The position numbers were made by a program, and so were the translations under genes. A stretch of 64,000 nucleotides of DNA from Peromyscus leucopus (lineage: Eukaryota > Chordata > Mammalia > Rodentia > Cricetidae): contig NC_051069.1 in the NCBI RefSeq assembly GCF_004664715.2, positions 11,910,501-11,974,500 on the forward strand. Direction: 5' to 3'. Positions 54,263 to 64,000 of this stretch are shown piece after piece (position 1 is the first letter of the stretch; the number at the start of each line of letters is the position of its first letter). The notes under the pieces are model-generated. The model saw only the letters and a list, made by a program, of their open reading frames with translations, did no database searches and was not told where the DNA came from.

Positions 54263-54769
54263 GGTCAGCAGGTAGTGTGTGTGTGTGTGTGTGTGTCACA
54301 TATATGTGGCTGGGTGCTCTTTTGAGAATTCCTTCCTAGGAGAAATACAAACAACATCTAAGCCCTCTTTGTAAGGTCCCAACAACAACCCAAAATTCAA
54401 TGCCACCAAAAATTACCCTATAGAACCAATGGATTGATTAGTCTTGCTTATAAAGCATGGCTGAGGAGTTACAGATATTAGCACGGTTGATCCTCAAGCA
54501 GAAGTACTGGAAGGTTTGCACACACAGGAATGATGACTCCCCAGTGGCCACATATATGGAGTCCTCTTCTGGGTGCCTTCCGCAGCCTGTATACACCAGC
54601 GCTTCCTGAGACTCCCAGGGCCAAGTGCAACTAATGCAGCGTTGCATGGACGTGACGAGGAGTGGCTGGAATCTCAAGGACTGTTCTAATGTCTTTCTTC
54701 TCCCTCCTGTGAAGGTACGTCACAGTCAACAAGCCCAGCTGTGGTGCCTTTGTAAGCAGGTACACTGAC
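54263..54769. other. Repeat-poor sequence with possible coding remnant
   Basis: A short GT run is at 54277-54298. A 50-codon plus-strand frame (54457-54609) has a strong Kozak context (A at -3, G at +4). The same frame stays open after its TGA for about 46 more codons and reaches a donor-like AAGGTACGT (near 54713). A 79-codon frame overlaps on the minus strand. No family recognised; it could be a decayed exon, retrocopy fragment or chance. Confidence 0.3.
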
Positions 54770-54980
54770 CCAGTGAAAAGACTGGATCTCTCACTGACTG
54801 GGAACTCCCTAAACAGGCTGGGTATCCATCAAACCCTAAGGATCCACCTCCCACTGTCCAGGTGCTGCAGTTAGAGTGCACCACCATGCCCTGCTTTTTC
54901 CGTGGGTTCTGGGAGTCAGACTCAGGTCCTCGGGCTTACAAGGCAAGCCCTCTTACCAACTGAGCCATCCCTGTAGCCCT
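54770..54980 (-). repeat. B4 SINE
   Basis: Antisense B1 half (CTGGGAACTCCCTAAACAGG, GGATCCACCTCCCACTGTCC, GTGCACCACCATGCCC) followed by the antisense ID half (GACTCAGGTCCTCGGGCTTA, ACCAACTGAGCCATCC). Confidence 0.7.
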
Positions 54981-55204
54981 TACCAGGCCTCTTTTCACAC
55001 TCTGGATGCAGACTTACAACATCAAGGCTCTTACCCAGGGCCTCAGCCTTTCTCAGTAGAAGACTGGGGCTGTTCTGCTGTGGACATGCAATGTCCCCAC
55101 AGGCTCCGGTACTGGGAGTTTGGTTGCCGGAGGATGGCTTTTGGGGAAGTGACTGAATCTTGAGAGCTAATTTCACTAATGCTTTTCTCTTTTTATAAAC
55201 ACGT

Positions 55205-55398
55205 GCTCTGTTTTATGTGTGCGAGGGTTTGTCTACAAGTATCTATGTGCACCACGTCCATGTAGTACCCACAGAGGTCACAAGAGGGAGTTGAATCTCC
55301 TAGAACTGGAGTTACACATGGTTTTGGTGCTGGGAACCAAATTTGGGTCCTGTGCAAGAACAGCCAGTCCTTTTAACTGCTGAGCCAGTCTCCCACCC
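55205..55398 (-). repeat. B2 SINE
   Basis: TCTCCTAGAACTGGAGTTAC, GGTGCTGGGAACCAAATTTG and TTTAACTGCTGAGCCAGTCT follow antisense B2 order. Confidence 0.8.
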
Positions 55399-55644
55399 TT
55401 GATGGACTGTGTCTTGATGTGGTCATGATATGATGCTGTTATTGGGAGGCAGCAAACTGTAGAAGGGTAGAGTCTGGATAGAGGGAAGAGGACTCTGGGG
55501 TGTGCCCAGTGAAGATGTACCATCCCCGATTCCTCCTTTCTCGGCTTCCTGGCTTCCAGGAGAAATAACTCTATTGGTGGGTTTTTCCCTGACCTCTCCC
55601 CTTCCTTTTCTTCTTTCTTCCCTTTCCCCTCCCATTCCTTCTTT

Positions 55645-55725
55645 CTTTATCGGGTGCTGGGGATCGAACCCAGGGCCTCACACATGCTAAGCACATGTCC
55701 CCCCACTAAGCTACCCTACCTCCAA
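55645..55725 (-). repeat. ID SINE
   Basis: GGGTGCTGGGGATCGAACCC, AGGGCCTCACACATGCTAAG and CACTAAGCTACCC match the reverse complement of ID with intact B box. It is tRNA-derived but not a tRNA gene. Confidence 0.8.
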
Positions 55726-55786
55726 CTGCCTTTCTTTCTCCCGGTTTCTGCCTTCAACCACCTCTTGTGTAGGCGTCTTCCGTGAC

Positions 55787-55858
<72 letters not shown>

Positions 55859-55861
55859 CAC
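55787..55861. repeat. (CA)n(CGCA)n microsatellite
   Basis: About 18 CA units followed by about nine GCAC tetramers: alternating purine-pyrimidine DNA. Confidence 0.95.
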
Positions 55862-56584
55862 TCAGTGTCCTTGCTGTGACGTTGTTTGGCAGGCTGGAGG
55901 GGTGCTGGGGGAGCATAGGAAACCCACACGGCCCAGTGAGCAGCCGTCGAGAGCTCTCAGAGTTTAGCTCAGATCCAGTGTCATCCAAGGCAGGCCCGAG
56001 CCTGGTCAGCCCCGGAGTGCAGCCTGACAGATGTCTGCTGCCTGGGGAAGCTCGCACATCAGCCACTTTCTCCTCAGACTTCTGGCAGCCCGGTACCGTC
56101 TCTTCATATTCATAATGAAAAAAGAAAAGCCCTCAATGAATGTGCAGTGAAATGAATCCGCAATTAATTTTAAATAAGCTTCGAATCCCACTGTGGTACC
56201 CTCCCTTGGTATTTTAATGGGACATGGTTTCACTAGATATGCACACCATAAAGATCCTGAAACGCAAGATAGACAAAATCCTCTTAGGCGTGCTAAAGGG
56301 TAATTTGGTTTTTCTCAAAGCTACATTTTTTTTTTCAAAAAAAAAAAAATTCAGGATAGAAATAAGCCAGCTTTTAAGGAAATATTAACTGCTAACCCAT
56401 AAACTATTCCAAAAAGCAACCTTCCTACTTAAAAATCTAGCATATGGTTTTTGGAGCTTAGCCTCCTTTGTATTTTCATTTTTTATATGTCTCTCTTAAG
56501 CCAAGAACTCAAAATTCTTATCAAAGGGGACTTAGGGAGGCCTTCTCTCATGGGTCTGAAACCGACAAAACCTTCAGGCCACAG
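55862..56584. promoter_or_regulatory. Candidate conserved non-coding block
   Basis: 56070-56330 is repeat-free and includes CTTCATATTCATAATGAAAA, CGCAATTAATTTTAAATAAG (near 56160) and TTTTAATGGGACATGG. These are homeodomain and AT-hook type words. An A/T tract pair (56328-56350) follows. No open frame of note. Function inferred from appearance only. Confidence 0.3.
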
Positions 56585-56634
<50 letters not shown>

Positions 56635-56790
56635 TGCAGTTATGTGTGTATGTATGGTTGCATTGTTATTTGCTTGTGTGTGTGTGTGTGTGTGGTTATG
56701 TGTGTAGTTATGCAGTTGTTTGTGTATGGTTGTATGAATGTGTGGTTGTGTATGTGTTGTAGTGTGTGTATGTGTGTGGAGTATATTATA
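56585..56790. repeat. (GT)n array with degenerate extension
   Basis: About 22 pure GT units, then roughly 150 bases of GT/TATG-rich DNA. Frames of up to 183 codons here are repeat translations. Confidence 0.9.
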
Positions 56791-57270
56791 TGGGGTGTAT
56801 CTGTCTGTCTGTCTGTTCTGGTTCTAGCTGGCTGCAGGTCTCTGGCCAGCTTGGGAGCTCTATGCTCTCGGGAGGAGCTGCTGTTCGAATCCACAGGGGA
56901 CCTTTCTCTCTCCCACCTCAGGGACCCTCTCCAGCTCCACGTTCCCCAGCCCTGCCTCCCTCTGTCTAACCCGCCTCCCTCGCCCCCTTCCTCCTCCTCT
57001 GATCCCAGGCCAAAATTTGGCTCCAATAATAACAAAGAGGCCCAGAAGATGAAAAGCTGGAATCCTTTCCTTTCCAGCCGAAACCAGGTGTGATGCTGGC
57101 GGAGAGAGGGTCCAAGCTTGGCAGAGCCAGACGAAGGCATGTGTAAGCAATAACCCGAAAATGAGCCCCACGTGGGGCCAGATGCCCGCACCTTTCACTT
57201 AGTTTGCTATAAATGAGTTTCCTGGGGCAAAATAATTTCTTCCTTCAAAGAAAACCATAGTCAGATGCCA
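56791..57270. promoter_or_regulatory. Candidate conserved non-coding block
   Basis: 57000-57250 is repeat-free with AAATTTGGCTCCAATAATAA and CAATAACCCGAAAATGAGCC, then TTTGCTATAAATGAGTTTCC. Regulatory role is a guess from its composition and lack of repeats. Confidence 0.3.
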
Positions 57271-57491
57271 AAGAAGAGAAGGGAGGGTCGGGAAGAGGAG
57301 GAGAGAAAGGTTCTCGGGGAGGAACCTCGTGGTCCAGCTTCCAGGGCTCCGCAGGGCTCAGCAGGCCGAGCAGGACTCCTCTGGCTTACACACTCATTCT
57401 CTGCTGTCTGCAGTGGTGATCGAGGTCCAGAAGCTTCACCCAGCCTGTTGGCTGGTGGCATGTTCCCTCGGTAGGGACACAAGGATGGTGT
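57271..57491 (+). repeat. Local direct duplication, copy 1
   Basis: It shares with 58967-59173 the words GGAACCTCGTGGTCCAGCTT, CCAGGGCTCC, CTCTGGCTTACACACT and CAGAAGCTTCACCCAG in the same order and orientation. I estimate 80-90% identity with small indels. Confidence 0.85.
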
Positions 57492-58189
57492 GCTGGCTTC
57501 TTGGGGGTCAAGAACACAAGGCCTGGGAGGCTGAATGTCCCGGGTCCCTGGGGACTGTCACCAGGGAAGGCCTGAGGTTGGGGTGAAAACCTCAAACAGA
57601 ATTACAAGGTGGCCCCCACCAGCTTCTTAGTCCTTGGAAGTGCTCAGACAAGGGGACTTGGGAGGCAGCCCTCCCTGGCTAGACACCCTCCATCCTATTT
57701 TACTATCACGGGGGTCAGAATAGGAGCTGCCGCGGCCCCACCACTGAGAGAAAATCAGTTAAGAGTGAACTTCAGGTTGATCCAGAGCTGGTGGGCCAGA
57801 TACCAGTCTAGAAATGGATACTGTGGTGGCCAAAAGTGGGGATAACTCAGTCGGGTAGGCAAAGGTAGCATGGCTGGAGACCTTCATACTCTCCAGGACT
57901 GGAACCACACTCCTGAATCTGCATACTCAGCATCAGACCAACCACTCTACCTTGTGTTTGGGATCAAGCTCTGAGGCCCGGTAGCAGTGAGGGTTCCACT
58001 GAACAGGAAGATGGAGGGCTGGAGTATGTGGAAGGAAGCAATGCCCAAGAGTTAGGGAACTGGAGCCGCTCTGGCTCCTCAATTCCACTCTGTTGCTTGC
58101 AGTGTTCCTCGCTGCTCACTAGGGACTAGGGAGGTGGGGACGGTTCCCCCACCTTCCCACAGCTCTGCTGTATGTCTTGCTCCATCCCA
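57492..58189. other. Single-copy sequence between the duplicates
   Basis: No clear repeat. A degenerate SINE-like stretch is possible near 57830-57950. No gene. Confidence 0.35.
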
Positions 58190-58600
58190 GCAGGCACATC
58201 CCTCAGAAGGCCCTACAAAGTCAACTGTGGTCCCCAACAAGTCCAGCCAGGAGTGAGATTATGTTTTTCTGCAATGATTTCAAGGCAAGAGCCAAAGGGA
58301 CCCTGTTGGAGTCCATTTAGGTTTTCTGGTGGCTGTATCCAGCAGGTCTGCATAGAGAGGATGATTGGAGCACAGGCCTGAGTATCGGGTGTTTGAAAGG
58401 GTCTACACTCGGCTGTACCTAGGAAGAGGGAGGTCTTTTGCTCCACCCCCTGGCATTGTTATAAAAAGCCCTTTGAAATAAAGTTCTGGGCTGGTGGATA
58501 AGGATCTAGGTCCATCCGAGTCTATCCTGCATTTCTGTTTCTCTCCCCCTCTTTATTTCTAAGTCTCTTATCCCTCATTCATCAACAGTCCCTGGGGTAA
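58190..58600 (+). mobile_element. ERV-type LTR, family B
   Basis: It shares ordered words with 15489-15880 (minus): CCAGCAGGTCTGCATAGAGA, GGAGGTCTTTTGCTCCACCC. It has a TATA-like box (TTATAAAAAGCC, near 58460) and an AATAAA signal (near 58479), as in LTR U3/R. Boundaries are approximate. No internal retroviral sequence. Confidence 0.6.
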
Positions 58601-58966
58601 ATAAATGCGGGAGCCTGTGAGTGTCAGGAGGTTGGGGCAGGGCCATGTTAGGCTGTCAGGTATTGCTTGTGGTGCTGACAGTGAGTTCTGGAGTCGGAAG
58701 CCTTGCACAGCCTCCCAGCCTCAACAGCTTCCAAACTCCAGGGCTCTGAAAGGAGCACCAGCAAGGCCGGATGAGCTGTCTCCTTTGCATGTCCAGCTTT
58801 CCAATGTCTCTACCTGCACCAGCTCTTTCCTGCATGTCTTGTTTTGTCTAAGAAACCTAGGGTAGAATCTTTTATGGGCAACTGGTCCTCAAGTGAATCA
58901 GAAGCCAAAAGAATGAGGCATAGATGTTTCATTTATGACAAGATCGGAAGAATCTTCATTTAAGAC
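58601..58966. other. Single-copy sequence, no gene
   Basis: An 86-codon frame (58605-58865) has no domain. Nothing else recognised. Confidence 0.35.
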
Positions 58967-59173
58967 AAGAAGAGAAGGAGGGAGAGGAGAAAGGTTCTGA
59001 GGGAGGAACCTCGTGGTCCAGCTTCCAGGGCTCCACAGAGCTCAGAAAGGTCCATTAGGAATTCTCTGGCTTACACACTGGTGCTCTGCTGTTTGCCATG
59101 GTGAGAAACCCAGAAGCTTCACCCAGTCTGTGTGCTGGTGGCGTGTTTCCTGGCAGGGAGACAAGGATGGTGG
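58967..59173 (+). repeat. Local direct duplication, copy 2
   Basis: Second copy of the segment at 57271-57491, about 1.7 kb downstream, in direct orientation. It is slightly shorter owing to small deletions. Confidence 0.85.
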
Positions 59174-59444
59174 TAAGTCCACTGTAAGTTGAAAGTAGCT
59201 TTTAATGTACTAATCAGCCAAACATAGCTCAACCCAGACTACATTAAATGTGTTCAGAACATGTCCATTATCGTACAGTTGGGCAAAGTTATCTAACACA
59301 GACTATTTTAAAGGATCAAATATCTCATATAATTTATCAAGTACTTGTATCCAGAAAAGCTGGCACCACTATGTACTGTGGACTGTGAGCTGTTCTCCCT
59401 CATTACTGAGAGCTACCAGCATCAAGTACTGTGGTTAAAACCAG

Positions 59445-59690
59445 ACACTGCATGCTCCTGTAATCCCAGCACTGGAGAGGCGAACAAGTGGATCCTGGGG
59501 CTGGACGGCCAGACAGCCCAGCCTGCTTGGCAAGTTTCAGGCCAGTAGAGACCCTGTCTCCAAAAGCAAGGGTGGATGGCACCTGAGGAATGATACTGAA
59601 TGTTGTTTTCTGGCCTTCACATGAGCACATACCCACACATACACATGTGCACCTGCACACACATGAACACACATGCACAAGAAAACGAGT
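59445..59690 (+). repeat. 5'-truncated B3-class SINE
   Basis: GCTCCTGTAATCCCAGCACT, GGAGAGGCGAACAAGTGGAT, AGTAGAGACCCTGTCTCCAA and a CACA tail. Confidence 0.65.
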
Positions 59691-60019
59691 ACCATAATAT
59701 ATAATCAAAATGCAAAATTTGAAGTATATTTTCTATTGAATGCATATTGTTTTTGTACTCTTATGAGCTGAGCCATTGTATCTTGGGGACCATCTCTATC
59801 CATTAAAGGAGTAGCCAACAATGTCAATCATTGCCAACAGTTTAGGACAAGAGTAGGGAAGCACTGTGGATCTGTTAGTATAAAAGCATTCAGGACCATG
59901 ATGTGAGCAATTTCTGTAAAAGGCTGGGGGATCTAGATGGTTGAGCAAGAGCTGGTCATTGGAAGAAAGTCTTTGAGAAGTCTGCTAGAGGGATATACCT
60001 AGAGGGAAAGATAGCCTTG

Positions 60020-60150
60020 AGGGGGGATTTGTAACCCCGACTGTCCTGGAACTCACTCTGTAGACCAGGCTGTCCTCAAACTCAGAGATATGCCTGCCTC
60101 TGCCTCCCAAGTGCTGGGATTAAAGGCGTGCACCACCACCACCCAGCTCC
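60020..60150 (-). repeat. B1 SINE
   Basis: ACTGTCCTGGAACTCACTCT, TGCCTGCCTCTGCCTCCCAA, GTGCTGGGATTAAAGGCGTG and CACCACCACCACCCAGC: a fairly young antisense B1. Confidence 0.85.
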
Positions 60151-60337
60151 AGGCAGGGTTTCTAATACAGGAGACTCAGAGCACTTTGCCTGCCTAAGAG
60201 AAGGAGGTTAATAATATAAAATGAATGGAATGAATGTCAGGGGTGTAGGAGGTGGGGGGGGGGCGGTGCAGGAAGTCCTTGAAGGCAAGGGAATAGAATC
60301 CAAAATGGGTGGATGAGAAAGTTCTTGGAAGTAACTG

Positions 60338-60372
60338 TATTAGTTAGGGTTCTCTGGAGAAACAGAACCGAT

Positions 60373-60403
<31 letters not shown>

Positions 60404-60872
60404 CTTATTAGATTATGTTAAAACAGTAACGGGTTGTTTCACACCCGAGAGGCTGAGAACCTGACAGTTGTTCAGTCCATCATGATGGGTACCTTTCCCA
60501 TTCCAATCTGGGGCTGAACCTGAAAGCTTCTTGGAGCCTTCATCCTTGGTTATGATGGAAGACTAGAAAGGCAGGTTCTGATGTCAGTGAAGGATGCAGC
60601 TAGCTGTCAGAGCAGTGCCAGCTGCCACAGCAGCCACAGCCACACTGAGCAGCCACAGCCACATCAGCAATTCACTGGCAGCAGGGGGAAAGGCTGAGTG
60701 CACAAGGAAGACGGTTAAGCAAGCAAAAGCCAAATCATCAGCCTGTGCCCCTCTTATCGGGGGGCCGTCACACTTGAGGAGGGTGTTCCCACATCAATCA
60801 AGGCATCCAGAGCAAGTCTTCAAATGAGGCTCCCTGCTCAAGTGACTCTAATTTGTGGCAAGTCGACATGAC
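60338..60872 (+). mobile_element. Rodent interspersed repeat, unclassified
   Basis: It starts TATTAGTTAGGGTTCTCTGG and contains a (TG)n run (60374-60397), GTTGTTCAGTCCATCATGAT and GCCAGTGAAGG-like DNA. It ends GTGGCAAGTCGACATGACAA CC. I recall a related rodent repeat with the same ends; its class is uncertain (possibly related to the URR1-type copies). Confidence 0.45.
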
Positions 60873-61510
60873 AACCAGCCATTGCAGCGGCAAAGAAACT
60901 CCCTTCGCGGGACCTGCTTGCCATTCCAAAGACAGTGAGTCCACCAGATGGCCCCGAGGGCTCACATGTGGGGAGTGGAGGAGAAAGGCTGAGCAAACAA
61001 AGGGAAGCCAAATCTGGGAGACTCTGATGCCAAAACAAGGGATTCCAAGCACCTCCTGAGATGTAGTTTGGTTGGGATGCTAGAGCATGTGGCATCAAGA
61101 CCAGCTAGGTGTGTTGCCAGGTGATGGGATGGCATCAGGACCAGGGTGGAGTCATGGACTGTGGAAAAGGCAGATGATGGGGAGGGCGGCTGGCTTTGAG
61201 TGCTAGAATCTATTGCTAACAGTCCGTAGACTTGGGGAAGGATCCATTTTTATGAGCCTCTCTTGTAAAATAAAGGGAAGGGGCATTCCTATCAGAGTGG
61301 GTACCAGAAAGATGGCAAGATATTGCATACTTGGCCATGAGTAAGTAAGCGCTTAAGGAATAGTAGCTACTAATCAGGAAAAGGGAGCTTATTTTTTAAT
61401 GCATCCAGGGTGGTGATTCAGTGTTCAGTCCCTGGGATCATGAGGGAAGCTTGTCTTGGGTTTTCCTGTGACCTGGTACTTACAAGGAGAGTAAGAAGTA
61501 TTTGTTGAGG
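60873..61510. other. Single-copy sequence, no gene
   Basis: Nothing recognised; frames of 68-86 codons overlap on both strands. Confidence 0.35.
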
Positions 61511-61739
61511 GGCTAAGAGAGACAGATCCGTCTATAAAGTGCTTGCCATGAAAGCATGTGGACCAGAGTTTGATCCCCATCCCCCACCGGAAAAAGCTAG
61601 GCATATAGCTGGGCAGTGGCGGTGCACACCTTTAATCCCAGAGGCAGCCAGATCTCTGAGTTCAAGGCCAATCTGGTCTACAAAGTGAGTCCCAGGACAG
61701 CCAGGGCTACACAGAGAAACCCTGTCTTGAAAACCAATA

Positions 61740-61783
<44 letters not shown>

Positions 61784-62035
61784 AAGCAAACAAACAAAAG
61801 AGCCAGGCATATTGGCATGGGCTCTGGGGAGGTGGAAACAGAGGACATCTAGGATTTGGGGCCAGGCAGCCACGGCTAATCAGTGAACCCCTGTCTCAGT
61901 AAGAGATCCTGTCTCAAAAAGCAAGACAGATGTCTATCCTGAGAAACAGTACCCAGTACTGACCTCCAGCCTCCACATGCATGAACACACATGGGCATGC
62001 ACACCCACACACAAGTGTACACGTAGGTTCACATG
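61511..62035 (+). repeat. B3 SINE split by a B1
   Basis: The B3 head (AAGTGCTTGCCATGAAAGCA, GAGTTTGATCCCCATCCCCC) lies at 61511-61606. The B3 body resumes after 61802 (CCCTGTCTCAGTAAGAGATC, TGACCTCCAGCCTCCACATG). Confidence 0.75.
61607..61801 (+). repeat. Young B1 inserted in B3
   Basis: Near-consensus B1 (GCTGGGCAGTGGCGGTGCAC, GGACAGCCAGGGCTACACAG) with an internal deletion and about 41 As (61741-61781). The flanks GCTAGGCATAT (61596-61606) and GCCAGGCATAT (61802-61812) form a target duplication with one difference. Confidence 0.85.
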
Positions 62036-62165
62036 CACACATACAAAATATCGCAAGTGTTTATTGGTAACCTGATGGTAGACACCAGAGTAGACAGACA
62101 AGTAAATAAATGGTAAGTAGGTGGATGGATATACAAATAAATAGAATACAGATAGGAAGGTAGGT
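62036..62165. repeat. Decayed tetranucleotide-rich DNA
   Basis: TAAA/TAGG/GGAT-type words without a clean array. Confidence 0.5.
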
Positions 62166-62199
62166 AGAACTTACCATAAAAAAAGATTTAGTCTCAATT

Positions 62200-63100
62200 T
62201 AGAACATTACAATTCTGGAACTTTCCTTATGAGACTTTACCACCTTCCTATAAAATACCAAAGTCACACCACAGCGGGTGGTTTCCTGTTTGGGAGGAAA
62301 AGCAGCGAGGAGAACCAAGTGATCATCCAGTTGCTTGCCAGGCCCCGCCAAATGAGCCACAGACTAACAGCTCTCGCCGACTTGTTATCTCCTAATAGGG
62401 CCCACCAGGGTTTTCAGTAACACGCCTGCATAGCTGGGCTGTCTACAGCAAACCTTCTCTCTGGCAGCCACACCATGACATCGGCCCTAATTACACAGAC
62501 TCTACTTCTGGATCAGATCCCTCCTTCCCATGCCCAGACAGGGCCGCACTCAGACTGCACCCCATGGCCCCCACTGCCCATGCAGTTCCCCACCTCGCAG
62601 GATTTCCAGCCCTGCCAAGGTCAAGGCTGACTCAGGCAAAAGAATGGTTCTCCAGTGGGCCCCTCACAGGTTCTCACCAACGTCTCGTCATCCGCCTAAT
62701 TTATTAGTGTCTAAACACCAACGCTTTGAAATCCATCTAATTTAACTTCTTCTTCCTGCCTGCCTGCCTGGCAACTCTCCTGAAGTTTAAATAAGCCAGA
62801 ATTGAAGTGTGTGGGGGCGGATGCCGGGCGATCAAGGAAGGGAGGCCAAGGAGAGGAAAAATCGGCTGCCTGACATTTTCTTTCAGGAGACTCATTTGTT
62901 AGGCTACTCCAACTCCCTCCTTGGAGTTCCAGGTGATTGTGGGTTTAAATATTCAGCCAGGGTCGGCTGCACAGGCCACTTTCCTTCCTGCAGACCAGGA
63001 ACTTTGAAGGGTTAGAAGCAGCCAGGCTCAAAAGGGCTGGCAGCCAGGAGGCTGAAGTCCTGGAACACAGAGCCTCCTGCCCCCCAGTGGCAGCAAGGGA
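62200..63100. promoter_or_regulatory. Candidate conserved enhancer-like block
   Basis: Repeat-free for about 900 bases. It contains GTTATCTCCTAATAGGGC, GGCCCTAATTACACAGAC (near 62483), GCCTAATTTATTAGTG (near 62694) and ATCTAATTTAAC, a cluster of homeodomain-type TAAT sites. No meaningful open frame. Function inferred, not shown. Confidence 0.35.
63077..63093. promoter_or_regulatory. CTCF-like motif
   Basis: CTGCCCCCCAGTGGCAG resembles the CTCF core (11 of 13 central bases by eye). Occupancy unknown. Confidence 0.3.
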
Positions 63101-63103
63101 CTT

Positions 63104-63125
63104 AGATTTTTTTTTTTTTTTTTTT
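63104..63125. repeat. Poly-T tract
   Basis: About 22 Ts, not attached to a recognisable SINE. Confidence 0.9.
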
Positions 63126-63188
63126 CAGGGAATTTAACATTTTGAACTCGAAGCTGAGATATTAATAAAGTCCACACGCAGCATGACA

Positions 63189-63300
63189 ATCTAAATGACC
63201 CAATATTTGCAGGCTTGATTTGGAATGGCAGGGTCTGGGTTTGTATCTAAATGACCCAATATTTGCAGGCTTGATTTGGAATGGTAGGGTTTGGGTTTGT
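63189..63300. repeat. Two-copy 56-bp tandem duplication
   Basis: The 56 bases starting ATCTAAATGACCCAATATTT at 63189 are repeated at 63245 with about two substitutions. A recent tandem duplication. Confidence 0.95.
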
Positions 63301-64000
63301 TTTTGTTTTTGCTTTTGTTTTCTCTTCCCCCTACTGACTGTCTCTGTCAGGGCATCATAAGGAAAACAGGATAGGTTTGAAGATGAGTTCCAACTGGCTA
63401 GAGCTCTTTCCACCCCAGGCATCAATTCAGAATATTTTTGTTTGTGGGTGAGGCCATAACGGAGTGGAAGTGACTGGGGTTGGGATCCTACCTAGCCTGT
63501 CCATCAACTGGCACCATAGCTTTGTGCTTGCTTTGTGCTGTGCGGTCCTGGCAAAGCTGTTCTAATCCCTCTGTAGCCTAGTGTTCTTTTCTATAAATTG
63601 GGTCGGGGATGGCCCCTTCTTTAAAAGAAGCAGAGGAGATAAAGAGGTCACATTTAAGGCCTCTCAGGCACTCAGTCTGTTAGGTCTGCCTCTTTCTGCC
63701 TGACCAGAGACATCAGAGCAGTCTCCTCGAAGACCCATCTAATGTTAGAGGGGTCCTTTGCCAAACTTCTGTCCCTTCTGTGCGCTTAAGTTCAGCACGC
63801 CACACCCCCACCACACCCCTTGACATTCAGAGAGAAAACCTCTCTGCGTTCTCCAGTATGGTTCCAGCCCCTCACTTTACAGAAGAGAAACACTGGTGTG
63901 TAAGACTCTCAGCTTGATAAAGAACAATCAACAAAAAGAACTGATATATTAAGGTTTTTTATTTGAGGGATTATATTTTGCTGTGGTGAGTCAGCTACAA
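63301..64000. other. Single-copy sequence to window end, no gene
   Basis: It starts with a (TTTTTG)-type stretch. The rest has mixed composition with no recognised repeat or coding potential. Confidence 0.35.

Noticed and set aside
55645..55725. tRNA gene
   Set aside because: The A and B boxes belong to an ID SINE; no cloverleaf with a paired acceptor stem. The same applies to the B2, B3 and B4 heads throughout.
56640..57191. 183-codon minus-strand frame
   Set aside because: One end is the His/Thr translation of the GT array; the rest has no recognisable domain.

Overview
This 64 kb window is nuclear DNA from a muroid rodent, most likely a cricetid (hamster, deer mouse or vole type). It is dense in B1, B2, B3, B4 and ID SINEs. 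It also carries a 5'-truncated young L1 whose 3' end resembles the one I associate with cricetids, two copies each of two ERV-type LTR families, and several copies of a rodent-restricted repeat that I name URR1-type from memory. CA/GT/GA microsatellites occur every few kilobases. Nothing bacterial or viral in organisation is present: no operons, ribosome binding sites or CRISPR arrays.

No protein-coding gene can be supported. The longest open frames (about 160-200 codons) run through SINEs, URR1-type copies, poly(A) tracts, GT arrays or tandem repeats, and I recognise no protein family apart from decayed L1 ORF1/ORF2 fragments. The window therefore looks intergenic or like part of a very large intron.

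Layout. 1-8.5 kb: SINEs, URR1-type repeats, a solo LTR with a 6-bp target duplication, and a long hairpin at 6952-7109. 8.5-13 kb: L1 graveyard on both strands. 13-25 kb: microsatellites, two minisatellites, a 68-bp perfect inverted repeat and a second LTR family. 25-31.6 kb: sister LTR, young B1, an antisense L1 3' end and a 350-bp GT block. 32-39.6 kb and 40.5-46.7 kb: the most repeat-poor stretches, with candidate conserved non-coding DNA. 39.65-40.48 kb: a 25-bp minisatellite. 48.4-51.6 kb: an old L1 split by a Tigger-type DNA transposon and a young L1. 54-59 kb: AT-rich candidate regulatory DNA, an LTR and a local direct duplication. 60-64 kb: more SINEs, then a compact homeobox-motif-rich block and a 56-bp tandem duplication.

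Family names come from remembered consensus sequences, not a database search. Repeat edges are approximate (usually within 5-20 bases) unless target-site duplications are cited. No new gene system was found. The most unusual items are the 6952-7109 hairpin, the 68-bp inverted repeat, the direct duplication at 57.3/59.0 kb, and the candidate regulatory blocks.
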